Assembly (NCBI GenBank): GCA_031472005.1
Contig: PZJY01000001.1
Span: 4,030,001-4,094,000, forward strand
From: Tetracladium setigerum
Taxonomy: Eukaryota; Ascomycota; Leotiomycetes; Helotiales
DNA: 64,000 nt
Direction of reading: 5' to 3'
Of the stretch, positions 27,421-38,885 are shown in pieces. The notes beneath the pieces were generated by a model that did not search any database, was not told the DNA's origin, and was given only the letters and a program-made list of their open reading frames with translations. The translations under genes and the position numbers were made by a program. Each line of letters begins with the position of its first letter. Position 1 is the stretch's first letter.

Positions 27421-30400
27421 TTATTGTGCGACTACGACTGCGTTCAGCTCTGCGACTGACGGATATCGCAGGTCGGAATGCTCCTCGAGAAACTCCATCC
27501 ACCGTTTGAGAAATTTGTTATTTCTACGCACATCATACGTCTATCGTTAGCGATGCCGTCTCACAACAAGAAAGATGTCCCTTTCGTGTCTTCCTCAGAG
27601 TCCACTTACTGCAATGTTTCAGAATCACCGATGACGGTCAGTGAGCGCCGCGGTCTGGTCATAGCGACTGTTTCTTGATGAGTATGGGTTCCTGATACAT
27701 GTGTTTGGTGAGAGGGGGAGGTGAGGGTGAGAGCTAGCGTACCATTCAGTCGGCGCTTTTCACCGAGGAAGCCGACCTCCTTGTCGGAATTACTTCGTAC
27801 CAAAGTTACGATGACGGCCTCTTTTTCTCGTCCCTGGAATCCGTCCACGCTTCCCAACTCGATACCCGGGAATGCTTCTTTCATGCTACGAGACATCAGG
27901 GCAAGCTGTAGGATGTTAGTACTTCCGAAGCCAGAAGCCAGATTGTCGAGATTAGAGATCGAGGGATTTTCCCTGCAAGTGTACAATGCGTTCAAGTAAA
28001 GTTATCTCAAGTTCGCTAGCTTAGTGCTTCGAGAACTACTCGGGGACCCAGGCTCAGGGATGAGATAGATGCTCCAGCGTTTGAGGAAGGTCCAGATCTA
28101 AGAACTAGCTTGCTTGGGTGTTCTCTGCTAAGCAGATCTTCTAGTGGAAGATAGTAATCGGACTGCTCCGAACGTCAATTAGATGACGTCGAACTCTACT
28201 TGTAGTTCCAGACCATAATCCGCCTTCAAGGAATGCCCAGGTCGAAGAGATAGATTGTCTTGAGTATCTCGCTCCATTGATCTCCGATGGGAGGCCATTT
28301 TGATTTGGAACATCAACTAGAAGACGACGTCGAACTTCGCTTGTAGATCTCAACCAAAATCGGCATTCTGCTCAATTTTATTTCGTACTCCGTACTTCAA
28401 GTAAATGGTATTCTCATTCCAAGACTACGCTTGTAGCTCCAGACCCAAATCCGCATTCTGGTCAATTTGTTTTCGACCGTCAAGTAGATGGCATTCTCAT
28501 TTCAAGACCACACTTGTAGATCTCGAGGAGAATCCGCTTTCGGCCAATTCGATTTCGCACATCAAGTAGATGAATTCCCTCAACTCAGGCCCGAAAATCG
28601 CCAGCTGCTCCTGGCACAACCAACTCCGAAATGACCTCTCCATGGGCCTGGCAAGACGAGCAACTTTTTCTACTATGTCTCCAGCAAAAACAGAATGAAT
28701 GCCGAAAAGAAAATCTTGGGGGGAATCACCAACCTGAGCATTATACGGCGTAATAACCGCAATATCCTCCGGCCTCACACCAGCCCTCACCAAATTTCCC
28801 ACATGCCACTGTACCAAAGCAGCTTCCATCTCATTACTCTTACTCTCACCCCCAAACAACTTCTTCACTTTCTTCACCCCACCCCCATTAGTACCATTAT
28901 CATCATCATCCTCCTCGCTCTTCTCTGGAAAATCGCCTCCTTGCGTATCAAAGAAAATCAGCGGTTCGATGGTATCCTCCGTTGCTTCGACTTCATATGG
29001 TAGATCTTTGAGGAGACGAGCTTTGACGGACTCGGCGGCGATGAGTTTGGATTCGTAGAGCTCGGTGGAGGGGAATGTCATTATCTTGGTGTGCATGCGG
29101 TATTGTGTTGTTAGCATTCTTTTGATGTCCGAGCCGTGGAGGGCGAGGAGGCGGTCGAAGAGTGTTGTTTCGAGGGTCATTCCTTTGATGATATCGCCGC
29201 CTTCCTCGTCCCCGTCGGTTTCTTTCTCTTTTTCTTTCTGCGATTTCTTAGTCTTGGAGTTGAGGCTTTTGATCGTAGGTGGTAATTGTAAATGATCACC
29301 AGCAAGGACAACCTTCTTCGCCTTCAACAGCGGAACCCAACACTGCGCCTCCAAAGCCTGACTAGCCTCATCGATAATCACCACATCAAAGTTCTCATCC
29401 CTCGTCTGAAAGCCCCAGCGCCATGTAACGTAGCAAGTACGACTTTCGATCCGCCTACTAAATCTCCCACACATTTCTTCTCCCTCACCCTAAACTCCTT
29501 TCTTAACTCACGAATTTCATTATAGATACCCTTTCGCTCACGTCCGGACTTGGTTTTGCGGATGGAGGCTTGTTTGAGATCCATTTCCTTGCGGATGTCT
29601 TTGACGATGTTCCCAGCGGAGGAGGTCTGTGTGAGCATGTCGAGAGAGTGGTTGACGACGGAGGGGAGTAGACGGGCTGGGTGGCCGAGACGAACTAGGG
29701 GGACTTTGTGAGGGGCGAGACGCTCAACGATATTGTCTACTGAAATATTGGATGGGCCACAGACTAGAACGCGCTGGTTTTGAGTAAGGAGTTGCAGGAT
29801 GAGTTCGATTAGGGTGTGGGTTTTTCCTGTCTTTTGAGAGAATTTTGATTTAGCGAGGCCCTTGAAATTGATAAATATTGGAGATAAAGGAAAGAGACTT
29901 ACGCCAGGTGGACCGTGGATTAGAGCAACTTCTCTTGAACCGAGAGCGAATCTAATAGCGTCTTTTTGAGAAGAGTTGAGTGTTGGGTCGATCCAGTTCG
30001 GTTCTGAGATTTCCTCAACTGGGGATGGAGTTGTGAGGCCAAACATCACCCTGATGAAACTGGAATACTCTTCCTCTTTCATCTTTTGCAGGCGAGTCAT
30101 CGTTTGATTCATCCTAAATGTGGAAAAGGGTCAGTTCTTGAACACGCATAAAATATAACACATTCTCTTTCCCCGATGTATCTCTTCACCCAAATATAAC
30201 CAACACGTTCAAAACAGCAAATACCCAACATCCTTTTACTCGAATCCAAGCCTAACACAAAAGAAACCATTCTCCTCATCTCCCCAAAGAAATTCACGTA
30301 CCGTTTAAAGGTCACCTCATCAGCCAACCTAACAACCCAAACCCTCTTTCCCCAATCCACCTTCTCCTCCTCACCACCAACACCACCATCCCCCCCATTC

Positions 30401-30883
30401 TCAACCGCAACACTCACCCCCCTCCCCCAACCCTCGTCACCACCCCCCTCACCCCCTTCCCCTCCATCTCCCTAACCTCCCTCTTCTTCGCTCCCCCCCG
30501 GGCTGCTCAGCAACCCTCACAATATCACCAACCCTAATCCCATTCTCCGGCAACTCCCCATTCCCACTATCACCACCACCTCCTTTCCCAGCACCACCTT
30601 TCACCTTCGCCCCCGCCACAGCACTATCCAGTCCCAACTCTAAAACCATCTTCCCGCCCATCCCCGTGCGGGAATTGGTGACGACCAAGTTTAGGATGGC
30701 GAGACCGGCGCGTTGGAGGGATGTTGGGGTGGAGGTTGTTATCAAGGCACTGGTGGAGGCAAGTTCGGATGCTAGTTCTTGGGCGAGGAGAGAGATTTGA
30801 GTAGTGCTGAAGGTTGTGGGTGAGAGTGGTTTGAGAGGCGGTGGTGGTTTGGGGTTGTGAGATAGTTGGATAAGGGAGGCCAT
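27421..30883 (-). CDS. HCS1: Superfamily 1 DNA/RNA helicase, Hcs1/IGHMBP2 (SMUBP-2) type, three frame breaks
   Basis: UPF1-like 5'-to-3' helicase; yeast Hcs1 associates with DNA polymerase alpha. Exons are 30883-30302, 30113-29903, 29830-28734, 27905-27743, 27667-27610 and 27523-27421. All core motifs are present: GPPGTGKT across the third exon boundary, IIDEASQ, GDHLQLPP, QYRMH, SVDGFQGREKEAVI and VAMTRPRR. The terminal exon reads FLKRWMEFLEEHSDLRYP, as expected for the family. Three frame changes are each fixed by one added G/C: the C7 run at 30493-30499, the C6 run at 30417-30422, and CCCC at 29413-29416, within the conserved ATLHGAG motif region. The exons then total 2217 nt (738 aa). The fourth intron (27906-28733) is 828 nt, far longer than the others, and is filled with repeats. 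Confidence 0.9.
27906..28733 (-). other. Oversized intron of the Hcs1-like gene
   Basis: Donor GTTGGT follows codon CAG of the segment ITPYNAQ. The acceptor CTACAG is preceded by a perfect TACTAAC branch site at about 27914-27920, and splicing is in phase (NAQ then LALMSRSMKE). It is 828 nt long, against 47-188 nt for the other introns in the window, and contains tandem repeats and one TACTCCGTA. Confidence 0.8.
28174..28600. repeat. Degenerate tandem repeat, about 83-bp unit
   Basis: Imperfect copies begin near 28174, 28313, 28398, 28481 and 28563. Each opens with a CAAGTAGATG-like sequence. The copies then share a CGCTTGTAGATCTC-like block and an ATCCGCATTCTG-like block, followed by CAATT and TTTTCG. 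The two best-defined central units are 83 and 82 bp. The first copy is longer and the last runs into the exon edge and degrades. Divergence between copies suggests the array is old. Confidence 0.8.
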
Positions 30884-31337
30884 TGTTATTATGACGCGTT
30901 GGAAGGAGAGAGATAGATAGAGGGTGTGTGTGAAGAGATGAGATGAGATGTATTAGGTGAGTTTGATTTTGAATTTAGACGAAAAGAAAACTAGTTGATT
31001 TGCGTTTGGTTTTGAGTGTTTGTTGTTGAGGTGAAAAAAGTTATGGCGGGGCATGGCGGGGTTGTTTGAGAAAGGGAGTTAGTCAGGTTGAGGGTCTGGT
31101 CAGAAAAGGTGGCATGGCAGCATTGGGCCAACGTAACAAACAATGATATATCGCCAATTTAGTGAAGTAGACTAGAAATTTTGCTAATCTCCAGCTTTCA
31201 CTGTATTGCTTTATGTCTATATGCAGTAGCACTAAAAGTAGATGTCCTCCTCCAATTGTCCTTATAACACATTTAGCCGATATTTAGCCGCAATATAATG
31301 TATTGTCATTGTCAGTGACTTCTTATACAAATTTAAC
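30884..31337. other. Intergenic: helicase promoter and GTPase 3' flank
   Basis: Upstream side of the helicase gene and downstream side of the GTPase gene, both on the minus strand. No supported gene. Confidence 0.6.
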
Positions 31338-32741
31338 CTAGGCAAACAAGGTCCTTATCAAAACTGACGTCCCAATTGTCGCAATAGGGCGAAGAACGTC
31401 CCAGAAATTGGTCTGGCTTTGCTCACGCTGATTTTCAAGATATGCAAGACGCTCCTCCATCGCACGACGCTCCGCCCAGTTCGCGGTGCCCTGTCCCACC
31501 ATCGCTTCCTCAACTTCTCTATTCAATCTATCTATCTCTGCCTTTGCTCCTACAGCTTTCCTCTGCCCTTCCTGCACCTCACGCATAGCAGCTTCATACC
31601 GCGCTCGCGAAGTCTCCTCCTGTGTTGCGATTTCTCCCTTCAAGTCCTGCAGAACGCGGTTGGATTCTGCCATAGCCTCCTGAAAACGTCGTTCGGAATC
31701 TGCGCGTTCGTCGCTTAGCCGGGATTCAAGCTCTTCGATCTTCTGCTCTCTTGCCTTTCCTTCGCGCTGCAATCGTACGAGCTGGTCATTGAAGAATTGT
31801 TCCATGCGTCGCTCCTGCTCGCGGCGGTCCGCGTGGAGAGCGGCTTGCTCGTTTTCTAGATGCATGAGAAGGTCTGCCTTCTCGGCCTGCATCTTTTCTA
31901 GCAGTTCCTGCAAGTGGATGTCGTGCTCTTTACGTGCCTTTTCCTTTTCTTCTTGCAGAGCCTCGAGTTCACGCTCAAATCTTGCTGTGAGATCGGCGAG
32001 TTCCTGGTTGAGCGCCTCTCCAGCAGTTGTCTCGTTGACTTCTAGGCCTTGGTTCACCATCTCCTCTTGGATTTGCAGGGTGATTTCAGGTAGCCCCGTG
32101 AGATCTGCCAGAATTTCGAGAGCTGACTCACGGCTGTTCAAGAAACGGCGTACTTGGGAACCTCTCGATGTCATGTAACCCCACCAGTCTGGGACCTCGA
32201 TGAGCATTTTCTCTCGAGATTCGCCTCTCGCCAAGTCGGGAAGCTCGTCCCAGAAAGTGGTCGCGAGAATAACATTTTCAAAAGCATTGTCGCCGCAAAG
32301 GCTGCGGAACATAGTCAAGTTTCTCATCAAGGCATTGGTCATCCGTTCGTCCTTGATCCGATGCAGGTAGATGATGCCAGTCAATTTCATACTGTTCCTA
32401 TACGAGGAGCTCAGCGCCTGAGCTATATCGATGAGGATATCCGCATCTCCCCGATACGTATCGTCGAATCCTGGTGTATCGAAGAACACAAATTGCTTGC
32501 CACTGATGACACACTCATAGGTGGTTGTCTTGGTCGTACCTTCGGCTTGTTAGCAGCACTCGATTTCTCATTGTTTGTATAGTATCTCACATGAAGCCAA
32601 ATCATGGCCAATGATTGGACCTTTGTCTCCAGAAGAGCCTGTCAAGTGGCGGATAAAGTTACTTTTGCCTGAGCCTGTGACCCCCATCACAGCAATCAGA
32701 CAGATACTTCCCTCATCGCTGGCAGAGGTCAATCTTGCCAT
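31338..32741 (-). CDS. P-loop GTPase with long coiled coil (AIG1/septin-like G domain)
   Basis: Two exons (32741-32591 and 32539-31338) encode 450 aa. The intron joins GHDLASC to TTKTTTYECVISGKQF. The N-terminal G domain has the Walker A loop GVTGSGKS at residues 20-27, a G2-like threonine cluster, G3 as FFDTPGFDD, and an ATTFWDELPD segment where related fungal GTPases have a TTMWD-like G4 element. From about residue 200 the protein is a continuous charged coiled coil (ELADLTARFERELEALQEEK and onward, EQERRMEQFFNDQLVRLQRE). It ends in a moderately hydrophobic tail (IATIGTSVLIRTLF) that may touch membrane. The ATG at 32741 has a good context (AAAATGGC). An acceptor-like TTTTCAG lies just upstream, so a non-coding first exon is possible. 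The substrate process is unknown; related proteins are common in multicellular fungi. Confidence 0.85.
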
Positions 32742-33326
32742 TTTGGTCTCTTTCCCACTGAAAATAGATAAAATCAACTAATGTGTGTCATGGATGTGAA
32801 ATCAAAGGCGAAACCTTGATGTCCTTGAGTTCTTTATTGACTGAGCTTCGAAAGCGAGCCTCGGACTGCTCGGAGTGTCGAGCGAGAGAACAGGAAGGCA
32901 GTGCAAATGCCACAATGAGAGAACTTCCCTTATCAATGCACAATCGAAGAAGAAAACATGCCGAGTTGAATTAGTGCCAATACGTGGTACTATTACCTTC
33001 CAGTCCTTTGCGCATACTCTTCTGTTGCAGCCAGCCACCTCAGCCGTGTGTGTGAATTTAGTCCAGCCTGATATCGCCGCCCTAAATTTGTATCTGTCAT
33101 ATGATGTTTCTTTAGCGAGGTATATGCTACCGGCCTCTCACGCATTATATCAACAGTGACAGCCAAAGTTTAAATGGTAAGGCTGAGGAGGCAGAAGCGA
33201 TGCCAAGACTCGAGGTCTTCGATATCAAAACAGGACATTGAATTAAGCGAGCTCAATGGTTACACGACAAAAATTAGCTATTCCCAAATCAGATATCCAG
33301 CTGCATAACTGCAACCCATATGCCTC
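32742..33326. other. Intergenic between GTPase and coiled-coil genes
   Basis: Promoter side of the GTPase gene and 3' flank of the next gene upstream on the same strand. No supported gene. Confidence 0.6.
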
Positions 33327-35439
33327 CTATCGATGCCAATCCATTGGATGTCCAGGATATTGTGGCGGCGCCGGGTTCTCTTTCGAGATCCAAACTGTCG
33401 CTCTCGACCACACCACTTGCTCAAGAGCCTTACCTTTGCCAGGTCGAAAGTAGGCACAGATGAGCGGGGTTACGACCATGCAAATGGGGCGACCATCGAG
33501 ACGAGTTTCGCGCACCGCGAGTTGGACGGCAGGATCTGGCTTTGTCTCTGGCGATGTGCTCTTGAAGGAAGAGCGCTTCGGATCGTTGGCGAACAATTCC
33601 AGTCCATATACTCTGATGTCCTTCTTTGTTTTCCACATTTTCAAGGCCAGATGGGCACAATCGGAAAAGATTGTCTCTAGTTCATCAACCACTCTCTCGT
33701 CTGGTGTTGCAAGCAGGTGGGGGTATGTTGTGCAGAAATTGACTGCCATGGCCCTGAATGGCACTTCGCGAAGTGGGTACATTCGTTCAAGTCTCTCAAC
33801 GGTGTCTGTTCTCCATTGAAGACCGTCTTGGTCATTTTCTCCTATTTCCTGCCTGTTAGCTGCAAACAAATGTACCGGATTTGCTTGCTAAGGGGACATG
33901 CCATACCTCTCCAATGCTCAATGAGACTCAAACCACGACCATTAGCCGTCTGATCCCTGATCTCCTTCTCCCCTGCAAGTGATATCAAGAAATAAGGATT
34001 GCCGAAGAAAGAAACCCTGAGTGTTTCCGAGAGATAAGCTTGCAAAACAATGGCCGGCGAAGTGGGATCCGACAGATCAAATTTGAATTCGGGTGGCATG
34101 GTAGGGTCTTGTCTCAGCAGCCTGTTTTCCAGGAGTTCCTTTTCAATCCTGTCGATATCCGCAAATTGGGCGATGCAATAGTCCATGGCCCAATCCTCGT
34201 AGCAAGCCGCGAAAAGTGAGGTCAGTTCGCTGGCCATTTGGTTGTCCGCTACGCTGGAGGAGACGCTGTCCGTCAGTCTCTTGACGGTTTCAACATGACC
34301 CTTCGCTATCTCGCCCTCGAGGTCCTCCACTCTCCCCTTCAATTCTTCGATGTATTTTTTGTCTTCATCCGATTCTCCTTGTATAATTGAGGTTGTTCTC
34401 TCCAACCTTGCCCTCTCATCCCAGAGCTGTCTATAATCCGCCCTCAGAGTGTTGTTTGCTTTCTCAAGCGAGGACTTTTCTTGTCCTAATCTAATTGTCG
34501 TCTCACGATCTTTTGTGTTCTCACGAATAAGACCGTTGTACTTATCGACCAAAGCGTTATGTTTCGTGATCAAGTCGGTGTGCTTCTTCTCTGCTCTCTC
34601 GAGCTTGATGGAGGTGGTTGCATGCTTTTGTTTTTGAGTCGTCATCAGCGAATTCTCGGTAGATAATTGCGCCTTCAAAGTGACAACTTCGTTCTTCAGA
34701 GTGGTGACTTCGTTCTGGAGCCTGGCAGCTCTGTCTTTGTCCGATTCCCAAAATTTGGATGCAATGTTCTCCTTCCAAGTCTTGGGGGATCCGTTGCTTC
34801 TTCCTCTGCCATTTCCTTTACCTTTTGCTTGTTTAGTAAAACCTCATCTCCTTCAAACCCTTCATACTAATGACGAGCTCTCGTTAGCCGGACACTTTCA
34901 CTTAGGATGGAGTCGTACCAATGTTTTTTGAAGTATCTCGTTTGTGTCTGCTTTGGGTTGCGCCAATTTCTTTAGAGCTGCACCTGTTTGGCTATATGGA
35001 CGGCTCTGATGCCCAGTATTCTCCCGTACTTGTTCGCCTTTGCTGTCGTGCCTCCCCTCATCAGGTGGCAGGGCCGAAATTTTTGGAACCGAAATCACTG
35101 AGCCATACGAGGGATCGGAAAGCGTCATCGTCGCCTGGTCTTGTGTAGTTTTGCGTTCTCTTTTGCTAGCGTCAATCACTGATTTTGAGGTTTTCGAAGT
35201 TTCAAGCCCAAAGTTATTGGAGGCTTCCTGTGGTTGAAGTGAGGTTGTTTCCTGCTGTTGATTGTTGTTTCTGACTTGTCCACCAGCGTTGATCGGAGGA
35301 TCCTCATCACCCAGGTCCGCCATTGAAGACTGTATATACTTAGCTAATGATTCAATAGATAGCTTTATTCCCTTACATCAGGATCTCCCGGATCCTGTGG
35401 AGAGACGTTGAGAAGTTCAGGCGGCTGTGGATCTTGCAT
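33327..35439 (-). CDS. Uncharacterised coiled-coil protein beside Hsp70-like gene
   Basis: I do not recognise a family. The model has four exons: 35439-35377, 35329-34902, 34805-33907 and 33859-33327. They total 1923 nt (640 aa) with no frame break. The 96-nt second intron uses a TACTAAAC branch site and joins HPK to GRSNGSPKTWKENI. The N terminus is polar and disordered. A heptad-rich coiled coil runs through the middle (RLQNEVTTLKNEVVTLK, then LERAEKKHTDLITKHNALV, then EELKGRVEDLEGEI). The C-terminal ~300 residues look globular (FAACYEDWAMDYCIAQF, VERLERMYPLREVPFRAMAV, PICMVVTPLICAYFRPGK). It is transcribed divergently from the Hsp70-like gene across 550 bp, so co-regulation is possible. 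Confidence 0.75.
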
Positions 35440-35989
35440 TTCGGATGTGTTTTCTCTCAAATTCAGATTCTGTGATATGCTGCGTGTGAATGAGTCGAAT
35501 CAGAAGATCTTCGAGAGCAATAAAAAATGTGTGTGCTTTCTTTTACACTGTATTCTGACTAGTAATAACATATCTCAGGGAGGTTAAAAGCGGCATCTCA
35601 ATTTTGTCGAAAGGCCGCGACATCAGTGTGATTGTGGCTGCAGTTTGCAACATTGTCCATATCCGTTGGCTTGCAGCTATCATATTTCATTCAATCAGCT
35701 GAGTTAGAAGAGGGTGTTGCGACGAGGCTCTGTGGAAGTCTGGATTCGTTTTCTCTCTTTCTCGAGCGCGGGGGGCTCGAGTCGAATCGAATCGCACGCG
35801 GGGTCACTTTGAAGTCCTAGCCTTGCTTGCAATGGACAGCATATTTAATCGGTGCCTGCAAAAACCCATCATAATCAATCGTGTATTTCTCTCATGGTAC
35901 AGATTTACTTCGTTTTTTGTCAGGGACTTTTCAATACCTACTTAGAAACATAATATACTACAACATTCGCTTACTAGCGTCCTATCAAG
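35440..35989. promoter_or_regulatory. Divergent promoter region, coiled-coil gene / Hsp70-like gene
   Basis: 550 bp between two outward-facing start codons. The sequence contains CTCGAGTCGAATCGAATCG near 35.78 kb. No individual element can be assigned with confidence, and no nGAAn-type heat-shock-element array was obvious by eye. Confidence 0.4.
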
Positions 35990-38211
35990 ATGGATCTCCC
36001 ATACCGAAACAAAACAAAGCTGATCGTGGGGATTGACTTCGGCACAACATTCTCTGGTCAGTAAACTTACAAGGTCAAATGAATCATTTTCAATCTAATT
36101 GTTTCATTTCATTTCATTCAATAGGCATCAGCTTCGCCCTCTCCAACGCCGCCGACTTCCAAGACATCCACCCATGGATGAAATACCCCGGCAGCTCCTC
36201 GCACGGCGGCGAACATTTCGAAAAAGCCCCATCCGTAATAGCATTTGCGCATGAAAACCCCGAACTGACCGAAAACGCCTGGGGATACCAAGTCGAGCCG
36301 GGTATGAAATCATACTCATGGATCAAACTCCTCCTAGACAATTCGGCCTTGCCAACCGAGTACGACGATCCCGAGCTCAAAAAGGCAGCGGGTGCTGGTA
36401 TCTTGCGACTTCCGACCAACATGTCGGCCAAGGATGTCGTGACGGAGTTCTTGCGTGGGTTGAATAGAATGTTTGAGGATGCTGTGGGTGAGATTACGGG
36501 GAATAATAAGTCGATTCCGGTTGATTTTTGGTTGACGGTTCCGGCGACGTGGTCGGAGAAGGCGAAGATGTTGACGAAGCAGGCTGCTATGGATGCTGGG
36601 TTTGGGACGAGGCCGATTGATCGGATCTTTTTGATTCCTGAGCCTGAGGCGGGTGCGCACCTCGCTCTTAAATCTAGTCTTCATCATGTTGAAGATTTGA
36701 TTTTGGTAATTCTTTCCTTCTTTTTGAGGTATGTTAATAATTTGGCGGCTAATGTATGTGGTTTAGGAAGGAAGTGGAGTCTTGGTATGCGATTGTGGAG
36801 GTGGTACAGTGGTATGTTGTTTGGCGACAGCCGCCACACACGCCTTCCTTATAACACATGCTGATATAGTAATGATCAGGATATTACTACATATGAAGTG
36901 GAACGCATCAGTCCCGTTTTGAAGACGAAAGAAAGTTGTGTCGGTATCGGTAAGTCTCCATCTCCACTAAAGCCCCGTACCTAAGACAAGACACATTCGG
37001 CTCACTCATATTGGCACTGCTTCAAAAGGCGGCAAATGCGGCGGAACATTCGTAGACCGGAATCTCTTTGCTCTCATGACCAAGCGATTTGGAAGGGCAT
37101 TCACCTCTCTAGAACCCGAGCAAAATGGACCAGGAAGTCAGTTCATGGACATATTCGAACACAAAAAGCGGGATTTCAGCATGAAGAATCCAAGCACCAA
37201 GGCAATAAAGATTCACTTGCCGATGCCTGCTTTGCCAACAGATCCGAGCCTTGACCAATACTACAACCGAAGACTATCTTTTGTCTTACTGTCACACGCT
37301 GATATGAAGTCCCTCTTTGATCCTGTGATAGACATGGTTATCAAGTTGGTTGATGACCAGGTATCTCAGGTCAAACGAGTTAAAGCTGCTCCAATAGATA
37401 CTCTGGTTCTGATTGGAGGTTTTGGAGCGTCTCCATATCTTAAGGAACGGCTGCAAGAATGGTGTGCCAAATCCAATATCAGATTGACTACCCCATGGAA
37501 GGGAGCGTAAGGCTATCATCCCTGAGTGTTTGTTATTATTTTGCTGATATTTAAAACACAGGTGGTCTGCTGTTGTGTGTGGCGCCGTTTTAAGAGGCTT
37601 GGAAGGATCAATAGTCCCAGTCAAGAAATGTAGACGCCATTACGGACACACTCTCTCGAGGGTCTACGAAGAGGACAAACACTGGAACTATGACGCCAAC
37701 AAGAGAAATACATGGAAACACAAGTGGGATGGCGTCACACGTCTCAATGGCTTCATGTTCTGGGAAATCAACAAAGTAAGTCGATCATCCAATTAATTGC
37801 ACGGAAGTATATATGCTATAGTGCCAAGAAACTTGGATTCCTGACAAACCAAAAACATCACAGGGCGATCTCCTAGATGAAAACACCGAGATCTCAACCG
37901 AGTTCTCTGCAGGCTGGAGTGAGTATTTCGAAGGCAAGCACACGCACGAACTCTTCTCGTGCAGTCTCGACGACGCTCCCGATACCATAGAGAATGATCG
38001 GATTGAGAAAGTAGGAGAGATTGAGTACAGTTTGGACGGTCTTGATATGACGAAAGTCAAACAGACTGTCGATGAAAATGATATAAAGTGGTATACTCTG
38101 GACCTTACACTGAATATACGTCTCGGTGATGAGGTAGGTCACATGGTTTTTAGGATTTTGTGTCGTGGGCGAGAGATTGGAAAGGCTGAGTTGGGTCTTG
38201 CAACCGCGTAG
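35990..38211 (+). CDS. Hsp70-like (HSPA12-type) actin-fold ATPase
   Basis: Divergent Hsp70-superfamily protein of 600 aa from seven exons: 35990-36056, 36125-36705, 36767-36811, 36880-36949, 37029-37506, 37562-37775 and 37864-38211. All junctions are in phase, totalling 1803 nt. ATPase signatures are phosphate loop 1 as GIDFGTTFSG, phosphate loop 2 as VCDCGGGTVDITTYEV, and the adenosine motif as LIGGFGASPYL. IPVDFWLTVPATWSEKAK and IPEPEAGAHLAL are the usual connecting segments. The C-terminal part has no canonical Hsp70 substrate-binding domain or EEVD tail, as in HSPA12-like proteins, which are expanded in filamentous fungi and mostly of unknown role. It is unlikely to be a general chaperone. 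The gene diverges from a coiled-coil gene and lies near a GTPase gene. Confidence 0.88.
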
Positions 38212-38885
38212 AATAGGTAAATATAAGTAAATGTAATTTTTGTTTGTAGAGAGATAGTGAAGGACTAGATATCATAGGTTAATTAACATAAGATGTTCAA
38301 ATACATATGCAATTCACGCTCTAGAGCGAGCGCTTGATAGCCAAAGGGAAAGTGAAAGTGCCTTCTAGTCAGCCCTTCGCTCCCGTTCGGGACCGAGTTA
38401 GTACGAGTACATACCTAGAGTGATACAGTACATCTTGTTAAATAAAAGGCTCGAGTGAGAAATCATTTTGAAATTTTCATAAAATTTCTCACTCACTTTC
38501 GCTATTACCCTAGCCTAGAAAAAAAGGTATCCAACAAGAAAAAAGAAATCAAGATTCTGTCCTTTCCGAAGGCTTCTCAAAAGTTCCCCAATATGTAACG
38601 ATCCATCCAGCTAGGTAAGTAAGTATTAACAAGGAAATCCTCCCAAAAATCAAACGATTGCTATGCCATCATGTACCATGCATTCTGTCCCGAAGCACCC
38701 CGCGTATGTTCCCTTTTTGCTTCCTTGTTTCCAAGCATCCAAGCAACCATCCACCCTGAAGCCGCCTTATTTCCATTCTTATATACGCATATAAACGACA
38801 ATTTAGACATCTTCTTCCTTTCTACACTTTCTATCTAGTCCGCCAAACCATCCAAAATAATCCAATCTACCCACCACCAACCCAT
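38212..38885. other. Intergenic between convergent Hsp70-like and DUF202 genes
   Basis: Shared 3' region of two convergent genes. A short inverted repeat is visible at about 38460-38495 (GAGTGAGAAAT paired with ATTTCTCACTC), which would form a hairpin in RNA from either strand. Confidence 0.55.

Noticed and set aside
34861..34918. A further frame break in the coiled-coil gene near 34.85 kb
   Set aside because: A 96-nt intron (34806-34901) with a TACTAAAC branch site resolves it in phase, giving exactly 641 codons including the stop.
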